A stretch of 6,327 bases of DNA from Actinomycetota bacterium. GTDB lineage: Bacteria; Actinomycetota; UBA4738. Of this stretch, positions 1 through 6,327 are shown one piece after another. The stretch covers positions 1 through 6,327 of the forward strand of contig JACDEY010000070.1 in assembly GCA_013816105.1 (NCBI GenBank). Reading direction: 5' to 3'. The position numbers were made by a program, and so were the translations under genes. Below the pieces are notes generated by a model. The model was given only the letters and a program-made list of their open reading frames with translations, had not been told where the DNA came from and did not search any database. The stretch's first letter is position 1; each line of letters begins with the position of its first letter.

Positions 1-464
1 TCGGCTCGCTTGGACATCGCCGCGAACTCGGCGAGGAGCTTCGAGGCCATCTGAGGGGACAGGCGCGACTGCCCGGCGGAGACCGACCGGACCGCGTCTG
101 CCACCTCGTCGATCGATATCTCCTTGAGCAGATAGCCCGACGCCCCGGCCTTGATCGCCTCGTAGAGGTCGGCCTCCTCATCGGAGATCGTGAGCATCAG
201 GATCTTCACGTGTGGGAGGAGATCGCGAATCTCCCGGGTGGCTTCGATGCCAGAACGTTTGGGCATCCGGACGTCCATGAGCACCACATCCGGCATCAGT
301 TGTTGAGCCTTCACAACCGCCTCGAACCCGTCCTGAGCCTCGCCGACCACCTCGATGTCCGGCTCCTGACGAAGAACCATCTGCAGGCCGCGACGGAACA
401 CCGCGTGGTCGTCGACGATAAGCACCTTCAGGGTGTCGTCCTCGGCGATCTCGCCGGTACGCAA
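1..464 (-). CDS. Response regulator, NarL/LuxR type, receiver domain (3' end outside window)
   Basis: The frame is open to the left edge and gives 154 residues from TTG 464. It is a receiver domain: LKVLIVDDHAVFRRGLQMVL with the acidic pair Asp18/Asp19, VVLMDVRMPKRSG with phospho-acceptor Asp64, ILMLTISDEE with the switch Thr92, and GASGYLLKE with Lys114. The VDDH-x(3)-R-x-GL and SGYLLKE forms are typical of the NarL/FixJ family, so a LuxR-type helix-turn-helix output domain is expected beyond the edge; the linker QSRLSPQMASKLLAEF seen here fits the start of that arrangement. It is likely phosphorylated by a sensor kinase not visible in the window. The start is uncertain: TTG 464 has a good Shine-Dalgarno, GTG 494 would add 10 residues. 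It begins 13 to 43 nt after hpf and is probably co-transcribed with it. The target genes cannot be told. Confidence 0.9.
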   Translation of the reverse strand, partial: MRTGEIAEDDTLKVLIVDDHAVFRRGLQMVLRQEPDIEVVGEAQDGFEAVVKAQQLMPDVVLMDVRMPKRSGIEATREIRDLLPHVKILMLTISDEEADLYEAIKAGASGYLLKEISIDEVADAVRSVSAGQSRLSPQMASKLLAEFAAMSKRA

Positions 465-469
465 GGGGT

Positions 470-474
470 CCTCC
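470..474 (-). promoter_or_regulatory. Ribosome binding site favouring a TTG start of the response regulator
   Basis: GGAGG (474-470) lies 5 nt before TTG 464. The competing GTG at 494 has only a weak AGGTAG upstream. An in-frame stop at 506-504 rules out any start further upstream. Confidence 0.5.
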
Positions 475-507
475 GACCCGAGAGGCAGGGGCACCTGTGA
501 AGACTAC

Positions 508-876
508 CTACTCGGAAGTACTAGATCCATCGGTACTAGTGCGCGAGGATTGTAGTCGATTCCGGCGACCGGTCAGGCGAGCCCGAAGGCGCCCACGATA
601 GGACGAGATCTGGCGCTCCAGGCGCTGAGCGACCTGATCGAGAGCGGACTCCACGTCGTCCCCCCAGGCCTCCGCGCGGAACGTCCTGCGGGCCATATCA
701 CAGGCCACCTGAACGCGGTGACTCCCGCCCGTCCTCGGGTTGAGATCACCGATGATCTCGACCTCGAGTCGCAGGACACGCGGATTGAGCCGCTCGATCT
801 TCGCGAGCTTGTGTTCCGCGGCCCGCCGGATCTGGTCCGTTATGTGGATGCCACGCCCCTTGACGACCAGATCCAC
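508..876 (-). CDS. hpf: Short ribosome hibernation-promoting factor (S30AE/RaiA family)
   Basis: A 122-residue protein with the S30AE fold (beta-alpha-beta-beta-beta-alpha): VDLVVKGRGIHIT opens strand 1, DQIRRAAEHKLAKIERL is helix 1, LRLEVEIIGDLNP strand 2, HRVQVACDMA and TFRAEAWGDD strands 3 and 4, and VESALDQVAQRLERQISSYRGRLR helix 2. Such proteins bind the 30S decoding centre in slow growth and silence or protect ribosomes. Homologues in many actinobacteria are longer and carry a C-terminal domain that dimerises ribosomes; here the chain ends after a basic stretch and a Ser/Thr-rich tail, so it is the short form. No remnant of the missing domain can fit downstream, since the next gene starts within about 45 nt. 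I start at GTG 876, which has AAGGAGG 7 nt upstream and begins exactly at the family's first strand; the open frame up to 933 is rejected. The neighbours comF upstream and a response regulator downstream are consistent with the actinobacterial comF-hpf pair. Confidence 0.92.
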   Translation of the reverse strand: MDLVVKGRGIHITDQIRRAAEHKLAKIERLNPRVLRLEVEIIGDLNPRTGGSHRVQVACDMARRTFRAEAWGDDVESALDQVAQRLERQISSYRGRLRARLTGRRNRLQSSRTSTDGSSTSE

Positions 877-883
877 GCCGCCT

Positions 884-891
884 CCCTCCTT
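884..891 (-). promoter_or_regulatory. Ribosome binding site of hpf
   Basis: AAGGAGGG (891-884), followed by a second GAGG-like stretch, sits 7 nt before GTG 876. It decides this start over the upstream in-frame codon at 933. Confidence 0.8.
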
Positions 892-1080
892 CGTTCGGGG
901 CTTCCGCCTGGCTGACCTGGTCTTTGGCCCCACACCCGCCTGCCGAGGGGTTCGCCCTCATGACGAGGGCTTAGCGCCTTCTCCCGACCGGCGACCGGCC
1001 GGGGCAGGGCTTACATCTAAGCCGCACCATGATCAGCGACCAAGGGTCGCCTTACGTGGGTCGTTTCGCCTGCGACTGGC
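892..1080 (-). ncRNA. Candidate structured RNA or structured 5' leader upstream of hpf (possible raiA-motif RNA)
   Basis: This is the only long non-coding gap in the window (209 nt between the comF stop and hpf start). Read on the minus strand it holds four perfect local inverted repeats: GCGACC/GGTCGC with a 3-nt loop (1050-1036), GGCTTA/TAAGCC with a GATG loop (1023-1008), CCGGC/GCCGG with a 5-nt loop (1002-988), and GCCCTC/GAGGGC with a GTCAT loop (970-954). A longer-range pair, CCTGCC (1008-1003) with GGCAGG (944-939), could enclose the last two. From published work as I remember it, the raiA-motif RNA is about 200 nt, highly structured, found in Firmicutes and Actinobacteria and lies near raiA/hpf or comFC genes; length and position fit. 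I cannot match its conserved sequence from memory, so the identity is inference. Confidence 0.35.
985..998 (-). repeat. Tandem 7-bp duplication inside the hpf upstream region
   Basis: Two adjacent perfect copies of CCGGTCG (minus strand; CGACCGG on the plus strand, 985-991 and 992-998). The unit overlaps the CCGGC/GCCGG hairpin, so it may be part of a folded RNA or a tandem protein-binding half-site. In sequence this rich in GC a short duplication can arise by chance. Confidence 0.35.
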
Positions 1081-1085
1081 ATCGA

Positions 1086-1829
1086 CTACCGGGAGGATCT
1101 CTCCCGGGCAACCACAGACCCAAGCTGAAGCCCAGCCGGAGTATAGCAACGGGGGGGTCGGGGGCCTCCCAGTGAACGCGCCACGGTGATCACCCCGATC
1201 TCCAATGCACCGGCCGCCCGGAGCACGCGGGCACACTCGGCCGCCGTTGCGCCGGTCGTCAGAACATCATCGACGACCAGCACGCGAGCCGGCGCACGCG
1301 CAACAGCGACGAACGCCCCCGCGAAGCCGAGCCGGCGCTCGGAGGCCGACCGGCGGGCCTGAGGGGGCGTGTCGACCACGCGCCGGAGCAACCCCGCCAT
1401 CGGAAGGGAGGCCGCCCCAGCCATCGCTCGAGCGAGCACCTCCGCCTGATCGAACCCCCTGGCGCGGCGGCGGCGCCTGCCGAGGGGAACCCAGGTCACG
1501 ACGTCCGGTGGCCGGGAGCCATCGAGCAGCCGGGCGATGGCGGGAGCGAACGCCTCCGCAGTCGACCGAGCGCCGTCGAACTTCACACGCAGGAGCGCCC
1601 GCCTCACCGAGCCCTCGTAGAGGAAGGCCGCACGGCTCCAGGAGATCTCGAGCGGCGGGCAGTCGGGACACGCATCTACGGAGCGCTCCATCGGCGTTCC
1701 GCATCGGCGGCATCCGGGCGGTCGGAGCGGCACCAGTTCGGCCGAACACGCTAGACAGAACGGTACGCCCGCGCCCGAGCACCCGGCGCATCGGCGGGGG
1801 AACAGGGCTTCGAAGAGCGCATTGAACAT
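1086..1829 (-). CDS. comF: ComF-family phosphoribosyltransferase-like protein
   Basis: A 247-residue protein with the full ComF/GntX layout. The N-terminal double zinc ribbon has Cys14/Cys17, Cys25/Cys28, Cys40/Cys43 and Cys54/Cys57. A type I phosphoribosyltransferase domain follows: YEG-x(3)-LLRVKFDG (71-86), VTWVPLGRRRRRARGFDQAE (111-130, the RGFNQ motif), TPPQARRSASERR (154-166), and the PRPP loop VLVVDDVLTTGAT (183-195). In naturally competent bacteria ComF acts in DNA uptake; in actinobacteria its role is unclear and it usually sits beside hpf, as here. About 27 residues after ARSLGG (Pro/Arg/Ser-rich) extend past the usual family end. The start is ATG 1829; no Shine-Dalgarno is visible upstream, and 51 nt separate it from the hypothetical gene. 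The last coding bases hold a 7-bp hairpin that ends directly before the TAG stop. Confidence 0.9.
   Translation of the reverse strand: MFNALFEALFPRRCAGCSGAGVPFCLACSAELVPLRPPGCRRCGTPMERSVDACPDCPPLEISWSRAAFLYEGSVRRALLRVKFDGARSTAEAFAPAIARLLDGSRPPDVVTWVPLGRRRRRARGFDQAEVLARAMAGAASLPMAGLLRRVVDTPPQARRSASERRLGFAGAFVAVARAPARVLVVDDVLTTGATAAECARVLRAAGALEIGVITVARSLGGPRPPRCYTPAGLQLGSVVARERSSR
1089..1107 (-). repeat. Perfect 7-bp inverted repeat ending at the comF stop codon
   Basis: On the transcribed strand the arms are CCGGGAG (1107-1101) and CTCCCGG (1095-1089), with a 5-nt loop AGATC. The second arm touches the TAG stop of comF. No T-run follows, so it is not a canonical intrinsic terminator. It could be a weak terminator, a 3'-end stabiliser, or simply part of the structured region downstream. 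Confidence 0.5.
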
Positions 1830-1880
1830 GGGTGGGGAGCGTACGCGGGGCCTAGGACAGTCCCGCGCTACGCCGTCCTG

Positions 1881-2618
1881 TCAGGGCAGGTCGAGGGCCA
1901 CCGGATCCGAGGACTCTCCCGATGGCAGACGCATCAGAAGGCTCAGCGAGGCGGCGGAGCTCGGAACCGGATAGGCGACGCTCCGACGCTCGGGACGGGA
2001 CGGACGAGCCGAGGTCGCCGGCCCGGCCGCGGGAAGGGACTCGAGTGCCTCCCCGTCCGCCACCAGGACCGCCCAGGCCTCGGGCTCGGGGGGAAGATCG
2101 TGATCCTTGCCCCCACCGGCCGTTCGCGCCGCCGCCTCCCGGACCCCGGGCACCTCCTGCGGGCGCCACACCACGGTGGTCGCATCCCTTCCGAGCTCGA
2201 CCCGTTCCACGCGGAAGCCGCGATCTCCGACACGCAGGAGGGAGTCGACGCGAATCGTGCCCCGGCGTACGTCGCCCCGTGGCCAGAGGACGCTGAACGC
2301 GCGGCTGCCGTACTCGTAGGACCGGGCCCCGTCGACCTGGATGGACGACCGGACCTCGTACCAACCGGGGGGGAGATCGGCGATCGAAGCCTCGAAGGGG
2401 ACGAAGAGGTCCCTCCCCGGGGCCACGTTCACCGCGACCGCGGGGGCGGGTACGGGACGCTCCGGGCCGACCGGTACGCGAGCCACCCTCACCGAGCGCA
2501 GCTCGATGGCGTGGGGATTTCCATCGGCGCCCTGAAGCACGAACGCCCCTTTGATCGTGGCCGGGAACCGCTCGAAGCGGGTTCGAAGGCTCACCGGTGG
2601 AACGTGCTTCGACCCCAC
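1881..2618 (-). CDS. Conserved-looking hypothetical protein, no recognised family
   Basis: I do not recognise this protein (about 245 residues from GTG 2618). It has no signal peptide, transmembrane segment, cysteine cluster or nucleotide-binding motif. The first half alternates short hydrophobic and polar stretches as in a beta-sandwich: FPATIKGAFVLQ, ELRSVRVARVPV, LFVPFEASIADLPPGWYEVRSSI, YEYGSRAFSVLWPRGDVRRG. A second similar segment, GTIRVDSLLRVGDRGFRVERV followed by TTVVWRP, may be another small beta domain. The rest is Pro/Ala/Ser/Glu-rich and probably flexible, ending with a hydrophobic strand-like SLSLLMRLPSG. The start is uncertain: GTG 2642 would overlap ahcY by 19 nt, GTG 2618 begins 5 nt after the ahcY stop, and GTG 2594 is also possible; none has a convincing Shine-Dalgarno. 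I prefer 2618 for the tight spacing. Coding potential is supported by the sustained frame and close spacing. Its function is unknown. Confidence 0.7.
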   Translation of the reverse strand: MGSKHVPPVSLRTRFERFPATIKGAFVLQGADGNPHAIELRSVRVARVPVGPERPVPAPAVAVNVAPGRDLFVPFEASIADLPPGWYEVRSSIQVDGARSYEYGSRAFSVLWPRGDVRRGTIRVDSLLRVGDRGFRVERVELGRDATTVVWRPQEVPGVREAAARTAGGGKDHDLPPEPEAWAVLVADGEALESLPAAGPATSARPSRPERRSVAYPVPSSAASLSLLMRLPSGESSDPVALDLP

Positions 2619-2623
2619 GTCGG

Positions 2624-3886
<1,263 letters not shown>

Positions 3887-4819
3887 TCACGCCTCCTCGT
3901 CACCAGCTTTCGGGTTCGCCTCGCCGGGCCCCATCGTGACCGGTCCCCCGGCATCTGCCAACCGGGGAACGACCGAGCTCAGGACGGTACGAAGCGCCGC
4001 CGCGCCCGCGCCCGCCGCTCGCAGGACCTCCGCGTGGGTGGCAGGCGTGCCCGCGGAGTTCGTGATGCACGACACGCCCATGACCGACATGCCGAGCACG
4101 ACGGCGGCGACCGCCTCGGGAACGGTGGACATCCCCACCGCCGAGCCACCCAGGCGCCTCAGCATGGCGGTCTCCGCCGGGGTCTCGTAGGACGGACCGG
4201 ACAGGGCCACGTAGACGCCCCGCCGGACGGTGACGCCCCGGCTCCGAGCCGCATCCTCGAACGCTCGTACGAGCGCCGGGTCGTACACGCGAGAGACGTC
4301 CACGAAGGCCGGCTGACCGTCCGCGAAACGCCAGCCGAAGAGCGGGTTCACGCCCATGAGGTTGATGTGGTCTTCGATCGCCATAAGGCTCCCGGCGGGA
4401 AACCCCGGGACCAGACCTCCGGCCGCGTTCGTGAGCAGGAGCGTCCGGGCTCCCAGGTCCGCGGCCAGGCGGGAGAGAAGGGTGGTCGCGGCGATGCCGT
4501 GACCCTCGTAGTAGTGGACCCGCCCGCGGAACACGGCGGCCGGGACGCCATACAGACGCCCGAGCAGCAGCCGCCCGTCATGCCCAGCCACGCCCGCTCC
4601 GGGGAATCCGGGAAGGCCCTCGAAGGCGAACTCGTGTTCCACCTCCACATCCCCGGTAACGGCATCTCCGAGCCCCGACCCAAGCACTAGCGCGAGCTGC
4701 GGTTGCAGGGAGCAGTGTTCCCGCACGAGAGCGGCGGCCTCGGCCGCGTAGGAATCGCCCGGCCCCGGAGGCGACGCCCGTTCGGGCACGGAGCCGTCGA
4801 TGGCTGAAGGCATGCTCAC
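3887..4819 (-). CDS. punA: Purine nucleoside phosphorylase, trimeric (class II) type
   Basis: A 310-residue enzyme that cleaves purine nucleosides with phosphate to give a free base and ribose-1-phosphate. Visible motifs in order: LGSGLG (46-51, phosphate-binding Ser48), GH-DG with His80, GRVHYYEGH (99-107), TNAAGGL (130-136), EDHINL (149-154), SGPSYETPAE (207-216), GMSTVPE (229-235) and TNSAG (253-257). Glu212 and Asn254 align with human PNP Glu201 and Asn243, the residues that select 6-oxopurines, so inosine and guanosine are the expected substrates rather than adenosine or methylthioadenosine. The first 30 or so residues precede the conserved fold and are Pro/Ala/Gly-rich, making it longer than most homologues. 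I start at GTG 4819 because AAGGAG lies at 4836-4831, 11 nt away; ATG 4813 is the alternative. The GTG overlaps the upstream TGA by 4 bp, and the gene ends 3 nt before ahcY. Confidence 0.93.
   Translation of the reverse strand: MSMPSAIDGSVPERASPPGPGDSYAAEAAALVREHCSLQPQLALVLGSGLGDAVTGDVEVEHEFAFEGLPGFPGAGVAGHDGRLLLGRLYGVPAAVFRGRVHYYEGHGIAATTLLSRLAADLGARTLLLTNAAGGLVPGFPAGSLMAIEDHINLMGVNPLFGWRFADGQPAFVDVSRVYDPALVRAFEDAARSRGVTVRRGVYVALSGPSYETPAETAMLRRLGGSAVGMSTVPEAVAAVVLGMSVMGVSCITNSAGTPATHAEVLRAAGAGAAALRTVLSSVVPRLADAGGPVTMGPGEANPKAGDEEA
3892..3898 (-). promoter_or_regulatory. Ribosome binding site of ahcY
   Basis: GAGGAGG (3898-3892), inside the last codons of the PNP gene, lies 8 nt before GTG 3883. 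The spacing is ideal and supports the GTG start. Confidence 0.75.
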
Positions 4820-5886
4820 CGACGCAGGCGCTCCTTGAGCCCCATGAGGACGGGCACGGGAGTTGGATCGATCCCCCGTGCGAGCCCCAGATACGTGCTC
4901 GTGAAGTCCCCGAGCATGATGAGCGAGAAGAGGATGTCCATGGGATCGGGCCCGGGCGCGGAGACCTCACGCCCCTCGAGCCCCGCCTCGGCGATGACGT
5001 CGAAGGTCGCATCGACACGGGCCGCGATCCGCGGATGCTCCGCGGCATGGCGCAGGACCACTACCCCGTAGGGGGTCCCGGTCGACGGCGACCAGCCCTC
5101 CACGTCGTTGTGGTCGAGCTCGGGCAGGAGTGCGTGGAAGGCCGGGACCTTGGCGTTCTCGTTCATCTGCGTCTTCCAGCGGAGCGCCGGGGCCTCGGCC
5201 AGACCCTCGGACCCCCAGATCAGCGGCGTCCGCCCGAGCAGCCACACCGCGAGGGCCTTCGCGACGTTCTCCTCGGCGGGGACGTCGGCGCCCAGCGAGG
5301 GCGCCAGGGAGTCGAGGCTTTCGGACGCTCGAGCCACGTCATCGGCCGCCGGAGGGACGAGTCCCATGATGTCGAGCAGCCCGATCGGCGCCGCGGCCAG
5401 GTAGCCGAGCGCGGCCCTGGGGACGGGGATGTCCTTCGGGACGGCGACGTGGGGGACCGCTTGGCTGGCGGAACGAGATCCGAGCTCCCCTCCCGCGCTG
5501 ACGCTCACCACGCGGCACCCCCGGCGGACCCCCTCCTCGAAGGCGGAGAGCGTCTCCTCCGTGTCCCCAGAATACGAGGAGACGATCACCACCGTGTCGC
5601 GACCGCAGAACTCCGGGAGCTCGTAGCCCTTCGTTACCACGATCGGAAACGGGAGCCGGGCAGAGAACAACGAACGAAGGATGTCGCCCGCGATGCCCGA
5701 GCCACCCATGCCGCACACGGCGATCGAGCGGACGCCCTCGCCCGAGGGAGGCTCCTCGACCGATCGGCCGAGCTCGAACCCGCTCCGGAGCTGGGAACCG
5801 AGCCCCGCGACCAGGCCGATCATCCCTCCGGGGTCGAGAGATGCCAGAGCCGTGGCGTCCTCGAGCCTCTTCGGGTCCGCCGTCAT
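4816..5886 (-). CDS. Bifunctional glucose-6-phosphate/mannose-6-phosphate isomerase (SIS-domain PGI/PMI)
   Basis: A 356-residue member of the PGI/PMI branch of the sugar isomerase superfamily, which interconverts Fru6P with Glc6P and Man6P. The first SIS domain shows GMGGSGIAGD (59-68) and the phosphosugar-binding SSYSGDTEET (103-112). PRAALGYL (156-163) follows. The second domain has RWKTQMNENAKVPAF, with the likely catalytic Glu at 243, and ELDHNDVEGW with the likely catalytic His at 259, by analogy with the crenarchaeal PGI/PMI enzymes. The C-terminus TSTYLGLARGIDPTPVPVL-x-GLKERL is the standard family ending. I start at the ATG at 5886, which overlaps the Trm112 stop by 4 bp; the frame is open further upstream but that part is a shadow of the Trm112 gene. 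There is no strong Shine-Dalgarno, which fits translational coupling. The homologous slot in Mycobacterium is Rv3256c (from memory). Together with manB it links Fru6P to Man1P. Confidence 0.9.
   Translation of the reverse strand: MTADPKRLEDATALASLDPGGMIGLVAGLGSQLRSGFELGRSVEEPPSGEGVRSIAVCGMGGSGIAGDILRSLFSARLPFPIVVTKGYELPEFCGRDTVVIVSSYSGDTEETLSAFEEGVRRGCRVVSVSAGGELGSRSASQAVPHVAVPKDIPVPRAALGYLAAAPIGLLDIMGLVPPAADDVARASESLDSLAPSLGADVPAEENVAKALAVWLLGRTPLIWGSEGLAEAPALRWKTQMNENAKVPAFHALLPELDHNDVEGWSPSTGTPYGVVVLRHAAEHPRIAARVDATFDVIAEAGLEGREVSAPGPDPMDILFSLIMLGDFTSTYLGLARGIDPTPVPVLMGLKERLRR
4831..4836 (-). promoter_or_regulatory. Ribosome binding site of the purine nucleoside phosphorylase gene
   Basis: AAGGAG (4836-4831), inside the end of the isomerase gene, is 11 nt before GTG 4819 and 17 nt before ATG 4813, which favours the GTG. 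Confidence 0.55.
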
Positions 5887-6059
5887 GGCGAAGCTGGCTT
5901 CTCTGCTTCCTCGATGAGCATCACCGGGATGTCGTCTCGTACCGGATACCGATACCCGCACTTCAGGCAGACGATTATCTCCTCCTCGGGTCGGTACTCG
6001 ACCTCTCCGCGGCAGCTGGGGCACACCAGGATGTCCAAGAGCTCCCTGTCGACCGGCAC
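5883..6059 (-). CDS. Trm112-like (UPF0434) small zinc-ribbon protein
   Basis: A 58-residue protein with the family's typical length and pattern: an N-terminal helix (DRELLDILVCP), two Cys pairs (C13/C16 and C31/C34) that should bind one zinc, then GYRYPVRDDIPVMLIEEA, the conserved YPI-RDGIPVML-EA segment of the Trm112/UPF0434 family. The frame stays open upstream to 6119, but I chose the GTG at 6059 because a strong GGAGGAGG lies at 6071-6064, and because the family begins right at this helix. It starts 13 nt after the manB stop and its TGA overlaps the next gene's ATG (ATGA). Trm112 in eukaryotes and archaea activates class I SAM-dependent methyltransferases; the bacterial role is poorly defined. 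Its position between two sugar-phosphate genes recurs in actinobacteria as far as I recall, and does not by itself show a function. Confidence 0.85.
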   Translation of the reverse strand: MPVDRELLDILVCPSCRGEVEYRPEEEIIVCLKCGYRYPVRDDIPVMLIEEAEKPASP

Positions 6060-6063
6060 CGCT

Positions 6064-6071
6064 CCTCCTCC
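6064..6071 (-). promoter_or_regulatory. Ribosome binding site of the Trm112-like gene
   Basis: GGAGGAGG (6071-6064) fills the 13-nt gap between the manB stop and GTG 6059, ending 4 nt before the start. It settles the short 58-residue form of the protein. Confidence 0.75.
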
Positions 6072-6072
6072 C

Positions 6073-6327
6073 TCATGCTGGATGCGTTCCGAATTGTTTC
6101 CTGCCGCCCTCGGACCCACGGATGAGGGCGAGCAGCTCCGCCGTCCTTTCTCGCAGGAGATCCTCGTTCCGCGCCTCGACGTTCAGCCGAAGCAGAGGCT
6201 CGGTGTTCGAGGCGCGGACGTTGAACCACCAATCGTCGAACTCGACGGTGAGCCCGTCCAGACGATCCTGCCTGCCGCCCGACATCACGGTCGCGATCCG
6301 TTCGAGGGCCCCGGCCTGATCCTCGAC
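6073..6327 (-). CDS. manB: Phosphomannomutase/phosphoglucomutase, C-terminal part (5' end outside window)
   Basis: Only the last 84 residues are present; the frame is open through the right edge and stops with TGA at 6075-6073. They contain the domain IV signature of alpha-D-phosphohexomutases: a DGL-x-VEF-DDWWFNVR stretch followed by the phosphate-binding loop RASNTEPLLR and LNVEA. In this family the loop grips the sugar phosphate's phosphate group while an N-terminal active-site serine, not visible here, shuttles phosphate between C1 and C6. The product should interconvert mannose-6-P and mannose-1-P, and possibly glucose-6-P and glucose-1-P, in the cytoplasm; substrate preference cannot be judged from this piece. 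The context of a Trm112-like gene and a PGI/PMI isomerase immediately downstream matches the actinobacterial manB/pmmA locus, so the manB symbol rests on synteny as well as on the motif. Confidence 0.88.
   Translation of the reverse strand, partial: VEDQAGALERIATVMSGGRQDRLDGLTVEFDDWWFNVRASNTEPLLRLNVEARNEDLLRERTAELLALIRGSEGGRKQFGTHPA

Noticed and set aside
210..500. A 96-codon plus-strand frame at the left end
   Set aside because: It is antisense to the response-regulator receiver domain, whose Asp, Thr and Lys signature residues are all present on the minus strand.
877..933. A longer hpf start at 933 adding 19 residues
   Set aside because: The added peptide is Arg/Lys/Gly-rich and unlike the family, and the strong AAGGAGG at 891-884 points to GTG 876.
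892..1022. A known riboswitch (SAM-IV, ydaO/c-di-AMP, c-di-GMP-I or cobalamin) upstream of hpf
   Set aside because: Fragments such as GACCAGG and AACCCC resemble pieces of some classes, but the conserved cores I can recall do not line up in order.
1015..1043. Possible hpf promoter: TTGGTC (1043-1038), 17-nt spacer, TTAGAT (1020-1015)
   Set aside because: Each box matches only three of six consensus bases, and both boxes lie within the inverted repeats. The spacing is good but the evidence is too weak to annotate.
1036..1050. Intrinsic terminator after comF formed by GCGACC/GGTCGC
   Set aside because: The stem is only 6 bp with a 3-nt loop and no T-run follows it on the minus strand.
1852..2364. 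A 170-codon minus-strand frame overlapping the hypothetical gene
   Set aside because: It is Arg/Gly/Pro-rich and typical of a shifted GC-rich frame; the 1881-2618 frame has a more protein-like composition and fits the operon spacing.
5887..6024. A longer isomerase start at 6024
   Set aside because: The extra 46 residues overlap the Trm112-like gene almost fully and read as its shadow; ATG 5886 forms the ATGA overlap.

Overview
This GC-rich window reads as a stretch of actinobacterial chromosome, probably from a deep or uncultured Actinomycetota lineage rather than a close relative of Mycobacterium or Streptomyces. The reasons are the high-GC codon use, the frequent GTG starts (one likely TTG), the strong GGAGG-type ribosome binding sites, and the gene order. 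From memory, M. tuberculosis carries in the same direction pmmA/manB (Rv3257c), a PGI/PMI-like gene (Rv3256c), manA, sahH (Rv3248c), mtrAB-lpqB, a comF-like gene (Rv3242c), an hpf/raiA gene (Rv3241c) and secA1. This window keeps a shortened version of that order. Every gene I can support is on the minus strand, so transcription runs from the right edge to the left edge.

Layout in transcription order: (1) C-terminus of a phosphomannomutase/phosphoglucomutase (6327-6073, cut by the right edge); (2) a 58-residue Trm112-like zinc protein (6059-5883); (3) a bifunctional glucose/mannose-6-phosphate isomerase (5886-4816); (4) a trimeric-type purine nucleoside phosphorylase (4819-3887); (5) an adenosylhomocysteinase of the short type with an archaeal-like C-terminus (3883-2624); (6) an unrecognised protein, probably with beta-rich domains (about 2618-1881); (7) a ComF-family phosphoribosyltransferase (1829-1086); (8) a roughly 209-nt non-coding gap full of perfect inverted repeats (1085-877); (9) a short ribosome hibernation factor (876-508); (10) the receiver domain of a NarL/LuxR-type response regulator (about 464-1, cut by the left edge).

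Genes 1 to 6 are packed like an operon: a 13-nt gap, two 4-bp stop/start overlaps, a 3-nt gap, then a stop next to or overlapping the next start. The first three link to hexose and mannose phosphate interconversion (Fru6P, Man6P, Man1P or Glc6P/Glc1P). The next two link to the activated methyl cycle and purine salvage: AHCY splits S-adenosylhomocysteine into adenosine and homocysteine, and PNP phosphorolyses purine nucleosides. comF, hpf and the response regulator form a second group separated by the structured gap.

I see no transposase, phage gene, CRISPR array, tRNA or rRNA. The window is mostly conserved core genome. The parts most worth a second look are the structured gap upstream of hpf (a candidate raiA-motif RNA by position), the unrecognised gene 6, and the AHCY/PNP pair.
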